From NCBI RefSeq assembly GCF_002157835.1, contig NZ_CP020811.1, positions 88,686 through 152,685 of the forward strand: a stretch of DNA of 64,000 nucleotides. Reading direction: 5' to 3'. The translations under genes were made by a program, and so were the position numbers. Below are positions 16,409 to 26,262 of this stretch, piece by piece. This DNA is from Mycobacterium dioxanotrophicus. Lineage in GTDB: Bacteria > Actinomycetota > Actinomycetes > Mycobacteriales > Mycobacteriaceae. Numbering within the stretch: the stretch's first letter is position 1; each line of letters begins with the position of its first letter. The notes under the pieces are model-generated. The model saw nothing but the letters and a program-made list of their open reading frames with translations. It ran no database searches and was not told the origin of the DNA.

Positions 16409-19400
16409 TCACCGTGCATCGTCGATGACACCGACTTGGATCATCATCGACCCACGACGCCCGATGTAATTGCCCCGACCCTCGGGCAGCACCATGCCCT
16501 TGGTCTTTGCCACGACGTTCGAGGTCAGCTCCTTATCCGACATCAACAACACGGGCGCCGCGCAGGCTTTCACCCCCGGCATCAACCCGCGGGTGCCGTC
16601 CCACACGGTGCCGTTGGTGGAGTGTGCGGCGATGAGCCGCACACCCGACCGTGCACCCATCGCAATCCCCTTTTGTAGCGGCGTGAAGACATCCTCATAG
16701 CCTTGGACGAACGACTCGTAGTCATCGATCACGATGAAGATCTCCGGACCCTCAAACGCCGCTGTAGCCAGTCGTCGCCGCCGCAGCAGCTCGTCCTGGT
16801 CGAGCACCTCGTCGCCGCCGCGGTCGGCCACCAAGCTGACCAGATAGTCGACCATCGGCTTGGCCTGCGCGAGCTGATACACGTACCCGCCCGGGGCGAG
16901 GTTGGCGGTCTGGATCGCCCCCAGCAGTCCCTGCTGCTGATCGAACACCACGATGACCGGTTTGTTGTCTGCCGGCGCCGCGGTGGCGTAGGCATCCAGC
17001 TGCGTCGCGATCGTACGTAGCGTCGTGGTCTTGCCGCACTGGCTGTCACCCATCACCACCAGAGAACCGTCCTCGGCCGGCGTCCAGTACTGGGTAGCCT
17101 GGTCCACCTCGCGCAAGCCCAGGACGAACTGCCCGGGCTGACCCGCGGCCAGCTCGGACACCGAAACCCGCTCAGGCAGCTGCGGAATACCCCTGGCCTC
17201 CCGGGCGCCGGGATGCATCGCGTTGATGAACCCGCACGCCTCTTCGCCGGCGAGCTCGGTATCACCGACGTTGATGGTCGGCGACGCGAACAGGATGTGA
17301 TGCGCTGAATCGGGAGGGATGGATTCCATCGTGTTGGCCATGGCCGCAGCCGTCGACTTGCGGGCACCGCCGGTGCCCTCCGCCGAAATGAGCCCGCGGC
17401 CCGGGAAGTTCGGCACCGCCTCGGCGTTCTGCCGCGTCATCTGCGATTCCGTCGAATCCGCCATCTTCAACTCATAGATATGGCCGAAGCTGTCGCCGAA
17501 TCTGTGCATGTTCGCCGTGGATTTCGACGCCTGCGTGAACACCAGGTGGATGCCGTAGCCCGGGCCACGCTGAGCCAGGGGCAGCAGCACGCTGTCGCGA
17601 TACTCCAAGAACTCGCCACAGACCGTGTCGGCCTGGTCGATCACGAAATACACGTCCCCGTAACCATCGTCGGGCGCAAAGCCGGGCTCACCCCCGAACC
17701 GACGGCGCCGCCACTGCTGCAGATCCACCCGCGCGCGCGCCCACGAGGCCTCACGCTCACGGAACAAGTGCCAGATGCTTTGAAACAGGCGCTCGACCGC
17801 GTAGCGGTCACCGGTGCCGCGCACAACCTCGCCAACGTGCGCGAGGCCTTCCAGGAACTGCAGCTTTCCGCCGCCATTGTCCAAGATGTAGAACTGCACG
17901 CGCTCAGGGGAATACACCTGCGCCGCACCCAACACCACCGACGCTAGTGCCAGCGACTTGCCCGACTGCGGGCCACCGTAAATGACGGCATTCTGACCCA
18001 GCTGTACCGTCAGCACATCCTGGGACAGTTCCCGGGGCAGGTCGACCACTCCGCAGGGCGCCACCAGGTCCTGGGGACCCGGCCGGCCCTTCTCAGAAAC
18101 GAAACGCGACACGTAATCGCTCACCGGTGTGTAGCTGGTCAACTCCGGCAACCAGAAGGTGTAATCCAACGCGCAATCATGCTCACGCACATACGCTTCT
18201 ATGACATCGATCGCCGCCGACATCTGAGTACGGGACAGCAGATCCTCCATATCGTCATCGTCATCGTCGGCGCCATCATCGGAAACACCGTCGAGAGTCT
18301 CGGGGATTTCGTCGTCGCCGCCATCCTTGTCGACGCCGGTGTCGGGCAGATCGGCAGCCGAGTAGGTCGCTTCAATCGCTGCCGCGGCCAGGTCGCCGGC
18401 CGCCGAGAGCAGTCGCGGTTTGAAGTGCTCCCGAATGCTGCGGGTCTGCTCCGCCGCTTCGGCTTCCGCCGGCGGCACGTACGGTTTGCGCGCATAGGCG
18501 ACCTCAACGCGCTGAGGGGGGATCGAAGCTTCCGGGTCTTCCACCCAATATCCGACACCCGGTCGCTTCGGCAATGCGCCCGGGCTCGATGTGCCCAGGA
18601 TGTCGCGATAGTCCTGGTGGTTGTTCATCTTCATGCCGAGGCGGCCGGTCAGGTGCGGCGCGATACCCTCCATCAACGACGCGTTGAACGTCTGGCTCAC
18701 CGGCATCATGGATCCACCCAGCGAACGCATCACCGTGCCATATATTTTCATGATGGCCAGCAGCTCAGGGGCCTCGCGCTTGGCCTGCATCAGCTCGTCG
18801 AACGGGACGAACCAGAACGGCATCGGGGGCAGACCCAATTCCGGATGCTTACGCCGATACGCCCGATACTGGTAGATGTCGTTGACCTTCTCACCGAGCG
18901 AGTCGATCAGCCGCTGCCGGCGGATCATCTCACCCTGAAATACCTGCCGCAGCCGCGCTACCCGATCCGGGCTGTTGTCGAGGTTGTTGAGCACCACCAA
19001 CACGTGCGGCAGCCGTTCAAGCCCGGCGAAAGTCTTGCGGCCCTTGAAGTCCGCCGGAGTGATGATCAAATCTTCGGGCGAGTGCGTCATGCACAGCGAC
19101 ACGACCAGCGTGCGAAGGAAGTCCGACTTGCCCGCACCCGTCGCCCCGGCAGTGCCCAGGTGCGGACCGTTCCTACCTTCTTTCATGTCGATGTACCAAG
19201 TGCGGTGGCTATCGAGATAGCGGCCCACCGGCACACGCATCAGATTGTGCTTCGTCGACGCCCACTTCCACATCTCGCCCGGGTCCCAATTGCCCGCGTC
19301 AGCGATGTTGTGCAGCTTCCACAGATCCAGGTCCGACTCAACCTCGCCGCTATCGGCGAGCACCTTGCTGGCCTTGCGGCCCTGCCGGTACCGAGACAGC

Positions 19401-20641
19401 TTGCGTGCGAACGATTCCCAGGACTCCATGCTCATCGCGTCAGGCACAGCCAGGAACTCGGGCGCACCACCGGACAACGGCGTCTTGGCGACCTCGCCGT
19501 CAGCGAAATGCAGAGTGGATTGCGGAACGACCAAGGGGCACCGGCCCGTCAGATCCAGCACGGTGGACGCCTCACGGCCTTTGCCGTTCACGATGAACGT
19601 GTCCCAGTCCTCGGTGCTGCCGGTGTCGACGAGCACCACCAAGTGCTTTACCGCCGCCGGCCCCGCATCCTCCGGTGCGCCGCCCTGGCCGGCCGCCGAA
19701 GTCAGCGACGGGCCGGCGCCTTTCATCGTGCGCTGCGTGTGCTGGCCGCGGTCGCGAAGATCATCCCCGAGCTGCTCCATCATCTCGGCCACCGATCCGA
19801 ACGTCAGCGGCCGGTGGTTCATACGGTGGTGGGGAAGCCATTTCACCGCATCCCAATAGTGGGCGCGGTCCTCGTCGACGATCACCGCCACCATCACATC
19901 GTCAGGGCCGTGGAAGAAGGCCAAGTGCGCCAGGATCGCTCGCGCGCTGGCCCGCGCGGCGTCCGCGTCGCCGATCAAGGCCCACGCCGCCTGGTCGCTG
20001 AGACTGATCGGCCGCGGAATGTCGCGCACGAACGTGTGCTCGTGGATCAGGTCATTGACCGCCTGCACGCACGCCGGTTCCTGATCCTCCATGGCGCCCA
20101 CGTCCAAACGCTCGAAAGATCGCATCGCCGCCACGGTCCCGAGGCCGATCCGCGCGTGCAGAAACTCGCTGCTGGTATCGCCCGTCGCCCGCCGCCGCCA
20201 CATCAATGGCGAGGCAGCGCCGATCTTGCCGACCAGCTCGTCACACGGCGGGTAGTGAAACTCCGCCACCGCATACTGGATCTTCGCCGCCTCGATCGAA
20301 TCGTCACGCACCGCATCGAGATACCGCAGGTAGTCCGACCGTTCTTTGACCACCTCCTGCTTCTTGTCGCCGCCGCGGTTGCGCAGCATCATCGCCATAC
20401 CCATCACCAGCATGAGTGGGAACAACATGCCGACGCCACCGCGGAACATTCCCGTCGACCAGCCGGCCACCACGAGGCCACCGATAGCCACGAGCATCAC
20501 CAACGGGCCGAACCGCTCGGCGCCGGTCGGCGGCGGCTTCTGCGGAACCGACGGCGGCGCTTTGAGCTGCACCGAATCAGCTTTGATGCTCGGCGGCTTA
20601 ACATCATCATTCTTGGGCCGCACATGGACGATAGTGCTCAC
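16409..20641 (-). CDS. eccC: ESX FtsK/SpoIIIE motor ATPase EccC
   Basis: Encodes 1410 residues, a single-chain EccC. Two membrane helices (about residues 44-62 and 68-86) are followed by three FtsK-like ATPase domains with Walker A motifs GATGAGKSDFL (near 500), GGPQSGKSLAL (near 892) and GDSQCGKTTTL (near 1201). EccC recognises substrates with YxxxD/E signals and powers export. Acidic runs (DDDDDD) lie between domains one and two. GTG start with GGGAG upstream. Complete and apparently functional. Confidence 0.95.
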   Translation of the reverse strand: MSTIVHVRPKNDDVKPPSIKADSVQLKAPPSVPQKPPPTGAERFGPLVMLVAIGGLVVAGWSTGMFRGGVGMLFPLMLVMGMAMMLRNRGGDKKQEVVKERSDYLRYLDAVRDDSIEAAKIQYAVAEFHYPPCDELVGKIGAASPLMWRRRATGDTSSEFLHARIGLGTVAAMRSFERLDVGAMEDQEPACVQAVNDLIHEHTFVRDIPRPISLSDQAAWALIGDADAARASARAILAHLAFFHGPDDVMVAVIVDEDRAHYWDAVKWLPHHRMNHRPLTFGSVAEMMEQLGDDLRDRGQHTQRTMKGAGPSLTSAAGQGGAPEDAGPAAVKHLVVLVDTGSTEDWDTFIVNGKGREASTVLDLTGRCPLVVPQSTLHFADGEVAKTPLSGGAPEFLAVPDAMSMESWESFARKLSRYRQGRKASKVLADSGEVESDLDLWKLHNIADAGNWDPGEMWKWASTKHNLMRVPVGRYLDSHRTWYIDMKEGRNGPHLGTAGATGAGKSDFLRTLVVSLCMTHSPEDLIITPADFKGRKTFAGLERLPHVLVVLNNLDNSPDRVARLRQVFQGEMIRRQRLIDSLGEKVNDIYQYRAYRRKHPELGLPPMPFWFVPFDELMQAKREAPELLAIMKIYGTVMRSLGGSMMPVSQTFNASLMEGIAPHLTGRLGMKMNNHQDYRDILGTSSPGALPKRPGVGYWVEDPEASIPPQRVEVAYARKPYVPPAEAEAAEQTRSIREHFKPRLLSAAGDLAAAAIEATYSAADLPDTGVDKDGGDDEIPETLDGVSDDGADDDDDDMEDLLSRTQMSAAIDVIEAYVREHDCALDYTFWLPELTSYTPVSDYVSRFVSEKGRPGPQDLVAPCGVVDLPRELSQDVLTVQLGQNAVIYGGPQSGKSLALASVVLGAAQVYSPERVQFYILDNGGGKLQFLEGLAHVGEVVRGTGDRYAVERLFQSIWHLFREREASWARARVDLQQWRRRRFGGEPGFAPDDGYGDVYFVIDQADTVCGEFLEYRDSVLLPLAQRGPGYGIHLVFTQASKSTANMHRFGDSFGHIYELKMADSTESQMTRQNAEAVPNFPGRGLISAEGTGGARKSTAAAMANTMESIPPDSAHHILFASPTINVGDTELAGEEACGFINAMHPGAREARGIPQLPERVSVSELAAGQPGQFVLGLREVDQATQYWTPAEDGSLVVMGDSQCGKTTTLRTIATQLDAYATAAPADNKPVIVVFDQQQGLLGAIQTANLAPGGYVYQLAQAKPMVDYLVSLVADRGGDEVLDQDELLRRRRLATAAFEGPEIFIVIDDYESFVQGYEDVFTPLQKGIAMGARSGVRLIAAHSTNGTVWDGTRGLMPGVKACAAPVLLMSDKELTSNVVAKTKGMVLPEGRGNYIGRRGSMMIQVGVIDDAR

Positions 20642-20696
20642 AGAGATACTCCCTTGTCACCAAAAACTAAGCGCTGCAATATCTGCGACATGCGCG

Positions 20697-22262
20697 TCAC
20701 TTTCCGTCCGTCGACGGAGGTACCAGCAATCCGGGGTAAGGATCGATCGGCATACTCGTGTGCTCAACCATCGCGTCGTCTTTGGTCAACGCCACATGCT
20801 CAGGCAAACCCCTCGGGAACAGCCTCAGCACCGAAGCCGGCATCGGCAGCTGGTCACCGCCCAGGCCCACGCTCTCGCGCTGCTGCTGATCACTGGAGAG
20901 CCCGAATCGCGTACCCGACGGGGACAACCACCACATCGTCTCCCTCGAATCCGACGTCGCCGCGTTCCCCGTCACCGCAACGTAATTCGCGGCATCCGGC
21001 GCCATCCACACGAAATCGGCACCGTCGCGGACCTTGCCGGGCATACCCACCGGCACCAGCGCGTTATCCGCCGCCGGCGCGATCGGCAGCTCCGTACCGA
21101 CCACGACGCGTGATACCGCCGTTGTCGAGGTGCGGCCCTTCTCCCACAGCCAGCACGTCACCGGCTTGGCGGTCGGATCGACCACCCGCACCGGCACCGG
21201 CGGGAACTGGTCGGCCTGAATTATCGTCACCTGCGGCACCGCCGCGACCGCATCCGGTGAAACCACCGGGGGAGTGGCCAGCCCGTAGGCGTTCTGTGAC
21301 CGCAGCATCGCCGCCACCGTCGAGGAGATCTTCTGCACTCCAGCCTTGAGCACCACATAGAACTGCGTGCCCCGCCCCGGCACCTCGGACTGCACGACCG
21401 ACCCGATCGTCGTGGCAGGGCCGCCCAAGTTCCACGGTGATGGCGTCCCCGCATCTGGAACGCTGGGTACCACCAACGGCAAATTCGACGGGATCGCGTT
21501 GCCCACCGCTCCCGACAACGGCATCGGTGCGGCCGCGCCCACGCGGTCAATACCCAACGCCGACAACACGATCCGGTCCGCCGGATCGAACGCCGACTTC
21601 ACACCGTTCCACACCAGAAACGTTTGGCCACCCAGGGATCCCACCAGCGCCTCAGTCGGCGACAATTCCGCATTGCGGCCGCCGCCTATCTGCACGCCGC
21701 CGTTGATCACCGTGATAACCGGCCTGCTGGCCACCGAGTTCACCGCCGCCCGCTGGCACGCCGCCACCGACGTCCCCGAGCCGTTCGTCACGCTCATCGC
21801 GAACGGCGCCCCGATAATGCCGACCGGAAGTCCCTTCGGCTCTTTCGCGATCGACTCATGAGTAGCCCCGGTCGGATCCTGATTTGTCCCCACAATCAAC
21901 CGGGCCGAGGTCAGATTCAGCACCGGATGCAGCCGACCGTTGACATTCACATACAGCTCATACGACGAGCGGTCCGCCACAATTTTCGACTTCCCGACAA
22001 CCCCGGCCGGCCGGATAATCCCGAACACAAACGCGCCGCCAATCGCAAGCACCCACAACAGGGCACACACCACCGGCATCCGCCGAACCCACACCGCCAA
22101 ATCGAAATGCATTGCTACATTGCGCAGCGTCAACCCATACCCGGTGCGCGACCGCAGCCACGAATACGCCGTGACCTGCTTCCATGTCGTCAACAGCCCC
22201 CGGTATCGGTCCGGCACCCGCCCCTGGCGAGATCCCGGCCCCTGCGCGTCATCATCAGCCAC
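20697..22262 (-). CDS. eccB: ESX periplasmic component EccB
   Basis: Encodes 521 residues. A cytosolic N-terminus of about 60 residues with a WKQVTAYSWLRSR segment precedes one membrane helix (about 64-84). The rest is the periplasmic EccB fold of repeats around a central core with paired cysteines. EccB assembles with EccC, EccD and EccE and contacts MycP. It is the first gene of the ESX tract. The GTG start lies only 6 nt after a TAGCCT box, and no ribosome site is seen, suggesting a leaderless mRNA. Confidence 0.93.
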   Translation of the reverse strand: MADDDAQGPGSRQGRVPDRYRGLLTTWKQVTAYSWLRSRTGYGLTLRNVAMHFDLAVWVRRMPVVCALLWVLAIGGAFVFGIIRPAGVVGKSKIVADRSSYELYVNVNGRLHPVLNLTSARLIVGTNQDPTGATHESIAKEPKGLPVGIIGAPFAMSVTNGSGTSVAACQRAAVNSVASRPVITVINGGVQIGGGRNAELSPTEALVGSLGGQTFLVWNGVKSAFDPADRIVLSALGIDRVGAAAPMPLSGAVGNAIPSNLPLVVPSVPDAGTPSPWNLGGPATTIGSVVQSEVPGRGTQFYVVLKAGVQKISSTVAAMLRSQNAYGLATPPVVSPDAVAAVPQVTIIQADQFPPVPVRVVDPTAKPVTCWLWEKGRTSTTAVSRVVVGTELPIAPAADNALVPVGMPGKVRDGADFVWMAPDAANYVAVTGNAATSDSRETMWWLSPSGTRFGLSSDQQQRESVGLGGDQLPMPASVLRLFPRGLPEHVALTKDDAMVEHTSMPIDPYPGLLVPPSTDGK

Positions 22263-22268
22263 AGCAGC

Positions 22269-22303
22269 AGGCTAACAAGCAGTTACGACGAGCACCACAG
22301 GCA
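22269..22303 (-). promoter_or_regulatory. Promoter of eccB with shared motif
   Basis: Minus-strand -10 TAGCCT (22274-22269), a 14-bp spacer, then CGAGCACCACAGGCA on the plus strand (22289-22303), matching CGAGCGCAACAAGCA at 12 of 15 positions. With only 6 nt between -10 and GTG, transcription should start at or beside the start codon. Confidence 0.5.
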
Positions 22304-22489
22304 AAGACCATTACTGAAATGCGCCTTATAACACCCATCCACGAGCGTCCGGGCATCCGCTACACCTCAGTGAACCCGCGCCGCATGTTACGAAATGCAC
22401 TGCACGACAACGCTAGCGCGGAATGCAGTGGCCCGTTACCATAGCCATGAAATCGGGATCACCGTCAAACTCTTAGGAGCACATCAGAA

Positions 22490-22717
22490 ATGGCCTTCAC
22501 CGTTTACTACCCGGAGAATGAATCCGGCACATTCACCGATGACGACACGTTCGCCGTCAGCGCGGGTGGCGTCCTGAAAGTGACCTACACGTCCAAGTCG
22601 ATGATTGGCGACCCGATTCGCCGCACCGACTACTACAGCCCGAGCGCGTGGAAGAAACTAACTGAGACCCCAGCCTCGAACCACCAAACTCCCGGCACCG
22701 AAGGTATGTACAAGTAA
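22490..22717 (+). CDS. Small hypothetical protein divergent from eccB
   Basis: Encodes 75 residues, rich in Tyr, Ser, Thr and Asp, with a predicted beta-rich N-terminal half and no membrane segment. TTAGGAGCACATC places a good ribosome site 9 nt before the ATG. It is the only plus-strand gene inside the ESX region, transcribed away from eccB and ending 10 bp before the convergent EspK-like gene. The family is not recognised. Its position at the head of the ESX tract makes it a candidate local regulator or small substrate, though no DNA-binding motif is visible. Confidence 0.6.
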   Translation: MAFTVYYPENESGTFTDDDTFAVSAGGVLKVTYTSKSMIGDPIRRTDYYSPSAWKKLTETPASNHQTPGTEGMYK

Positions 22718-22727
22718 AGTCGGTCAG

Positions 22728-25085
22728 TCAGGCGTTGACCGGTCCGACCGACGCGCCCGCTGCCGACGCCGTGTACACGATGTCCTCAACTGGCGAATCA
22801 TCGCGACCCCACAACAACAGCGTCTCCATCGCGCGGACCTCCCAAAACCGGTTCACATACGCGATACCGAACGCCTCACCCGGCACCGATTCCGCCGTGA
22901 ACCCAGGCCGCAGCGCACCCACCATCACCCGCGCATGGTCATAGCGCTTACGCAGCGCCTCCCACTCCGCATCCGGCAGCCAGCCATCCCGCAGCAGCAA
23001 CTCCCACTGCGGCCGCAACGACGCGGCCGCCGGCATGTTCATCACCGCCTCCAACACCCGGTTCGCCAGATCCCGGCGTGTCGTCTCGTCCGCACGCCGC
23101 ACATCGTCGTAGTACCGCTTGTCCTGCACCTTGAGTCGATGCGAATTGCGGCCCCCGTCACCTGTCAAGGGCTGAGCATCACGATCCGCCGACACGGACG
23201 GAACCGCCTCAGGGAAAATCGCTTTCGTCTGCTCACTCAACGGACCCATACTCGCCAAACCCAACAATCGCACCGTGCGCTGACTGTGCTGATCGCGCAC
23301 CACCACGTAGTCGATCAACGTCCGCGCCGGATCAGCCCACCCAAACCACTTCGCATCGAAATTCTCATCATCGAGATCGACTCCAGCGTGCAGCATCGTC
23401 CGTGGCAGGAAAAACCCCTCCGGCAGCCACCCTGCACCGTCGTTGGTCATGACCACGACCTCCGGTGACCCCTCGGCAACCACCACCGCGGCCGCCAACA
23501 CCAACCCCGGCACCGGCGAAATCGCGGAAGCTAGCGTCTTCACCGCATCTACAGCCATCCGCGCATATTGATCAACCCGCGCAGGAGCCTCCGACGAAAA
23601 CGCAGCAGCCCCAGCGCTAATCGCCGGACCACCCAGACCAGCACCACCAGCGGCGGCCGCCGGCGACCCAACCGACCCCTGCGACAACCCCGGTGAAGGA
23701 CTCGGGGCCGGACCAACATTCGACGCCGGGGGAGGAGCAGCCACCGGGGGCGCCGTTACCTGCCCACCCCCAGGAATGCCACCCATCGCAGCACCCATAG
23801 GACCTGAAGCGTGGGGAACGGACTGCACCGCAGGAGAACTCGCACCAAACCCAGGCGTCGGCGAAACTGCCGGCGACGCAGACGAAGACGACAACGCCGA
23901 AGCCGGCGGCACCGCCGCACTCACCGGTGGTGCCGACACAGACGGCATACCACCCCCACTCACACGCGGTGCACCCGAACCAGCGCCCGACGGCGCGCCA
24001 CCACCAGGCGCACCCGTCGATGGAAGCGACGACGGCACAGGAGGCCTCACCGCGCCCGCACCATTCAACCCAGCCGCATCCACCGGCGGCCGACCCAAAC
24101 CACCCAGACCCGACGCCGGCGACGTCACACCAGACGACGCACCCGACAACCCGGAAGCCGGACTACCCCCAGCCCCCAGCGACGACGGCGGAGTAACGGG
24201 CGCTGGTCCGACCGAAGCTGGTTTGGGGGCATCCGGACGTGATGTGGCGCCGCTCATCTGACCGCTGGAGTCGTGCGTCCCAGTCGTCTTATCCGCGCCA
24301 GTCCCGTCGGGACGGCCCGTATCCCCGTGCGGCTTACCATTCGCCTTATCATGGTTACTTGCATTTGAGTCCTCGTGCTGCGACTCCGATGGTGTCTCTG
24401 GCGGGCGTCCACTTTGGCCACCAAACTGCCCCGAGCCGGGGGTATTCCCCAGGCCGTCTTGCTTCGCTGGTGTGTAGTCAACGGCTTGCACGCTCGATCC
24501 GTTGCTTGGCCGGTTGCCGCCTTGAATCTGGCTGTCCTTGCCGTTCCACGATCCTGGGGTAATGGTGGCGAGGCTTGAGTACAGTCGATTGCCGTCGGCT
24601 GCGGAATCCCCGATGGCGGTGGCTAGAGTGCTGGCTACTTCGGCTCTGGCGCCTTGAATGCAGAAGAGTGCCACTGCCGCGTCCTGGTAAAGCCCTGATC
24701 GGCAATAGGCTTCGATGATCGGCCGCCAATGATCGACGGTGCTCAGCATCTCGGCCTGACCCATCTCACCGATATGGGCCATCGACGCCGCCGTGGCGGA
24801 GATGCTGCCCGCGTCCTCAGCGAGAAGCTCAGCGTCGCGAGCAATCTTCGCTAGTCGCGCGTGCATCGACTCATCATGATCGGACTGAAGCGAATTCAGC
24901 ACGCCACGGCGGGCCGATTCCAACTGCTCGGCCCGCGTCGTTCGCGTCGACTGATGAGCGCTGTACGTCTGCGACACCTGCTTGAGCAGCGCAATGCCTG
25001 AGTCCTCGATCCACATGCCTTCAACGATCGCGGCACCGATCGGGTCGGCTGGCTTCATCCCGCCCGAAGCACCAGCTGCCGGCAC
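22728..25085 (-). CDS. EspK-like proline-rich ESX-associated protein
   Basis: Encodes 785 residues. A helical N-terminal domain of about 170 residues is followed by a long Pro/Gly/Ser/Ala-rich linker (about 180-500) and a folded C-terminal domain (about 515-785). The segment MTNDGAGWLPEGFFLP there resembles the corresponding region of EspK (Rv3879c), which has the same three-part layout and is thought to be an ESX-1 chaperone. GTG start. It begins 2 nt after the small YxxxD protein gene, suggesting that this protein escorts that substrate. Family assignment is by layout and one motif, so moderate. Confidence 0.6.
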   Translation of the reverse strand: MPAAGASGGMKPADPIGAAIVEGMWIEDSGIALLKQVSQTYSAHQSTRTTRAEQLESARRGVLNSLQSDHDESMHARLAKIARDAELLAEDAGSISATAASMAHIGEMGQAEMLSTVDHWRPIIEAYCRSGLYQDAAVALFCIQGARAEVASTLATAIGDSAADGNRLYSSLATITPGSWNGKDSQIQGGNRPSNGSSVQAVDYTPAKQDGLGNTPGSGQFGGQSGRPPETPSESQHEDSNASNHDKANGKPHGDTGRPDGTGADKTTGTHDSSGQMSGATSRPDAPKPASVGPAPVTPPSSLGAGGSPASGLSGASSGVTSPASGLGGLGRPPVDAAGLNGAGAVRPPVPSSLPSTGAPGGGAPSGAGSGAPRVSGGGMPSVSAPPVSAAVPPASALSSSSASPAVSPTPGFGASSPAVQSVPHASGPMGAAMGGIPGGGQVTAPPVAAPPPASNVGPAPSPSPGLSQGSVGSPAAAAGGAGLGGPAISAGAAAFSSEAPARVDQYARMAVDAVKTLASAISPVPGLVLAAAVVVAEGSPEVVVMTNDGAGWLPEGFFLPRTMLHAGVDLDDENFDAKWFGWADPARTLIDYVVVRDQHSQRTVRLLGLASMGPLSEQTKAIFPEAVPSVSADRDAQPLTGDGGRNSHRLKVQDKRYYDDVRRADETTRRDLANRVLEAVMNMPAAASLRPQWELLLRDGWLPDAEWEALRKRYDHARVMVGALRPGFTAESVPGEAFGIAYVNRFWEVRAMETLLLWGRDDSPVEDIVYTASAAGASVGPVNA

Positions 25086-25087
25086 GG

Positions 25088-25381
25088 CTACACCGCCACC
25101 GTCGACGCACCACTGTCACTCAGATTGACGCCGTTATTCGCATCTGTCTCAACGTAAGTCGCGAGGTTGTCGGTGCCGGTCGCTCCAGCACCGGCCTGTT
25201 CCGCGGCCGCCGCGGCGTTCGACGCCCCGTCACGTACCACCGAGAAATTGAGATCCTCCAGCGCCACCATACTGAATAAGTCTGTCCCCGCCGCCAGCAC
25301 CGAAGGTGGCATTCCAAGGATCTCCGCTACCGCTCCAAACGATGAGGCCGCGCTAGCGACCTCAAGATTCAACCCCGCCAT
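25088..25381 (-). CDS. EspC-like small type VII substrate
   Basis: Encodes 97 residues, predicted helical in the N-terminal two thirds, with YVETD near the C-terminus as a YxxxD export signal. The start at 25381 overlaps the stop of the upstream membrane gene by one base (TGATG). Size, helical content and signal resemble EspC/DUF2580 proteins. It is followed directly by the EspK-like gene, an arrangement of substrate plus chaperone. Confidence 0.55.
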   Translation of the reverse strand: MAGLNLEVASAASSFGAVAEILGMPPSVLAAGTDLFSMVALEDLNFSVVRDGASNAAAAAEQAGAGATGTDNLATYVETDANNGVNLSDSGASTVAV

Positions 25382-26094
25382 CAGCCAGGGATTCCGCAAA
25401 TACGAAGGGGCGCGCTGAGCACTCGGTTGTAAAACAGGCCCGTGCCGTTTATCTCCTCGTTCGACGCATGGTCACGCTGACTGATCGTCACGGCGCGCAG
25501 GCCGGCGACGTAGTTCAACACAGCGGTGCGTAGCTCCTCGGGCGTGGAGGCAACCAAGGAGTTCTCCAAATCGGAGGTCAATTTGCTCATAGTTGCCACG
25601 AGCGTGTTAACCGTCCGAATGGAATTGGGGTCAGACCATGACAGCTTGTTGAACTGTTCGACATCGTTTACTGCACTTGCCACGGTTGGGTATTGGGTCC
25701 GCAGTACGTCGCACGTGGCCGCTTTCGCGTCCTCGGGTGAACTCACGGGCGGCGGCGCCTGGGCCACTGGCGGTTGAGCCACCGGCTGGCGATCCGCCGG
25801 CACCGACCGACTTGCAGAGCCGGCATTCGAGAATGCGACGATCGCGATCACTGATGCGATGGCCGCCAGCACGGTGACGAAGAGAGTGGCGGCCCGCCAC
25901 CGCCGGGCAGCGTCCCGCAAAGCCGGTACCGCAGGAAGAGGGCGCGCAGGTGGTTGAGCACCCCAGCCAACGTCTGCACGCGGTGCGGGCGGTACGGGGA
26001 CGCCGCCGGCTGCATTCGCGCCACTCCCAGGCGCGTTCCCCATCCCGGGGTGCACCGGGTCAGCCTGGGATGGGCGATCGTGTCCGATGCTCAT
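25381..26094 (-). CDS. Single-pass membrane protein with proline-rich N-terminus
   Basis: Encodes 237 residues: a proline/glycine/alanine-rich cytosolic stretch (1-60), one membrane helix (about 68-90), another proline-rich linker and an extracytoplasmic helical domain with two cysteines (CDVLRTQYP and LRICGIPG) that could pair. Similar mycobacterial single-pass proteins of unknown function are common. First gene of a three-gene unit with the EspC-like and EspK-like genes, under a promoter with the shared motif. Confidence 0.65.
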   Translation of the reverse strand: MSIGHDRPSQADPVHPGMGNAPGSGANAAGGVPVPPAPRADVGWGAQPPARPLPAVPALRDAARRWRAATLFVTVLAAIASVIAIVAFSNAGSASRSVPADRQPVAQPPVAQAPPPVSSPEDAKAATCDVLRTQYPTVASAVNDVEQFNKLSWSDPNSIRTVNTLVATMSKLTSDLENSLVASTPEELRTAVLNYVAGLRAVTISQRDHASNEEINGTGLFYNRVLSAPLRICGIPG

Positions 26095-26135
26095 CGCTTA
26101 CCCCCTCTAAGCTGCAAATTTGCAGGTCAAGGCCG

Positions 26136-26170
26136 AATCTACGCGGACTGACCGACGAGGGCAACGAGCA
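26136..26170 (-). promoter_or_regulatory. Promoter of the EspK-like operon with shared motif
   Basis: Minus-strand -10 TAGATT (26141-26136), 14-bp spacer, then CGAGGGCAACGAGCA on the plus strand (26156-26170), 13 of 15 matches to the consensus. The leader to the ATG at 26094 is about 35 nt and holds AGGGGGT. Confidence 0.55.
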
Positions 26171-26262
26171 CAACACGGTCCGCGGGCCATAAGAGCGCGC
26201 AAACGCAGGACTGGCGGAGTGGCCACGTTGTCGCCCTGTTGTGGAACTCGTCGTTGGAGGGT

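Noticed and set aside
18179..21349. 1056-residue open frame on the plus strand
   Set aside because: It lies opposite eccC and eccB, is Arg/His-rich and has no domain; an antisense shadow of high-GC coding sequence.
23650..24250. Repeats in the EspK-like gene
   Set aside because: Irregular Pro/Gly/Ser codons, no conserved repeat unit.
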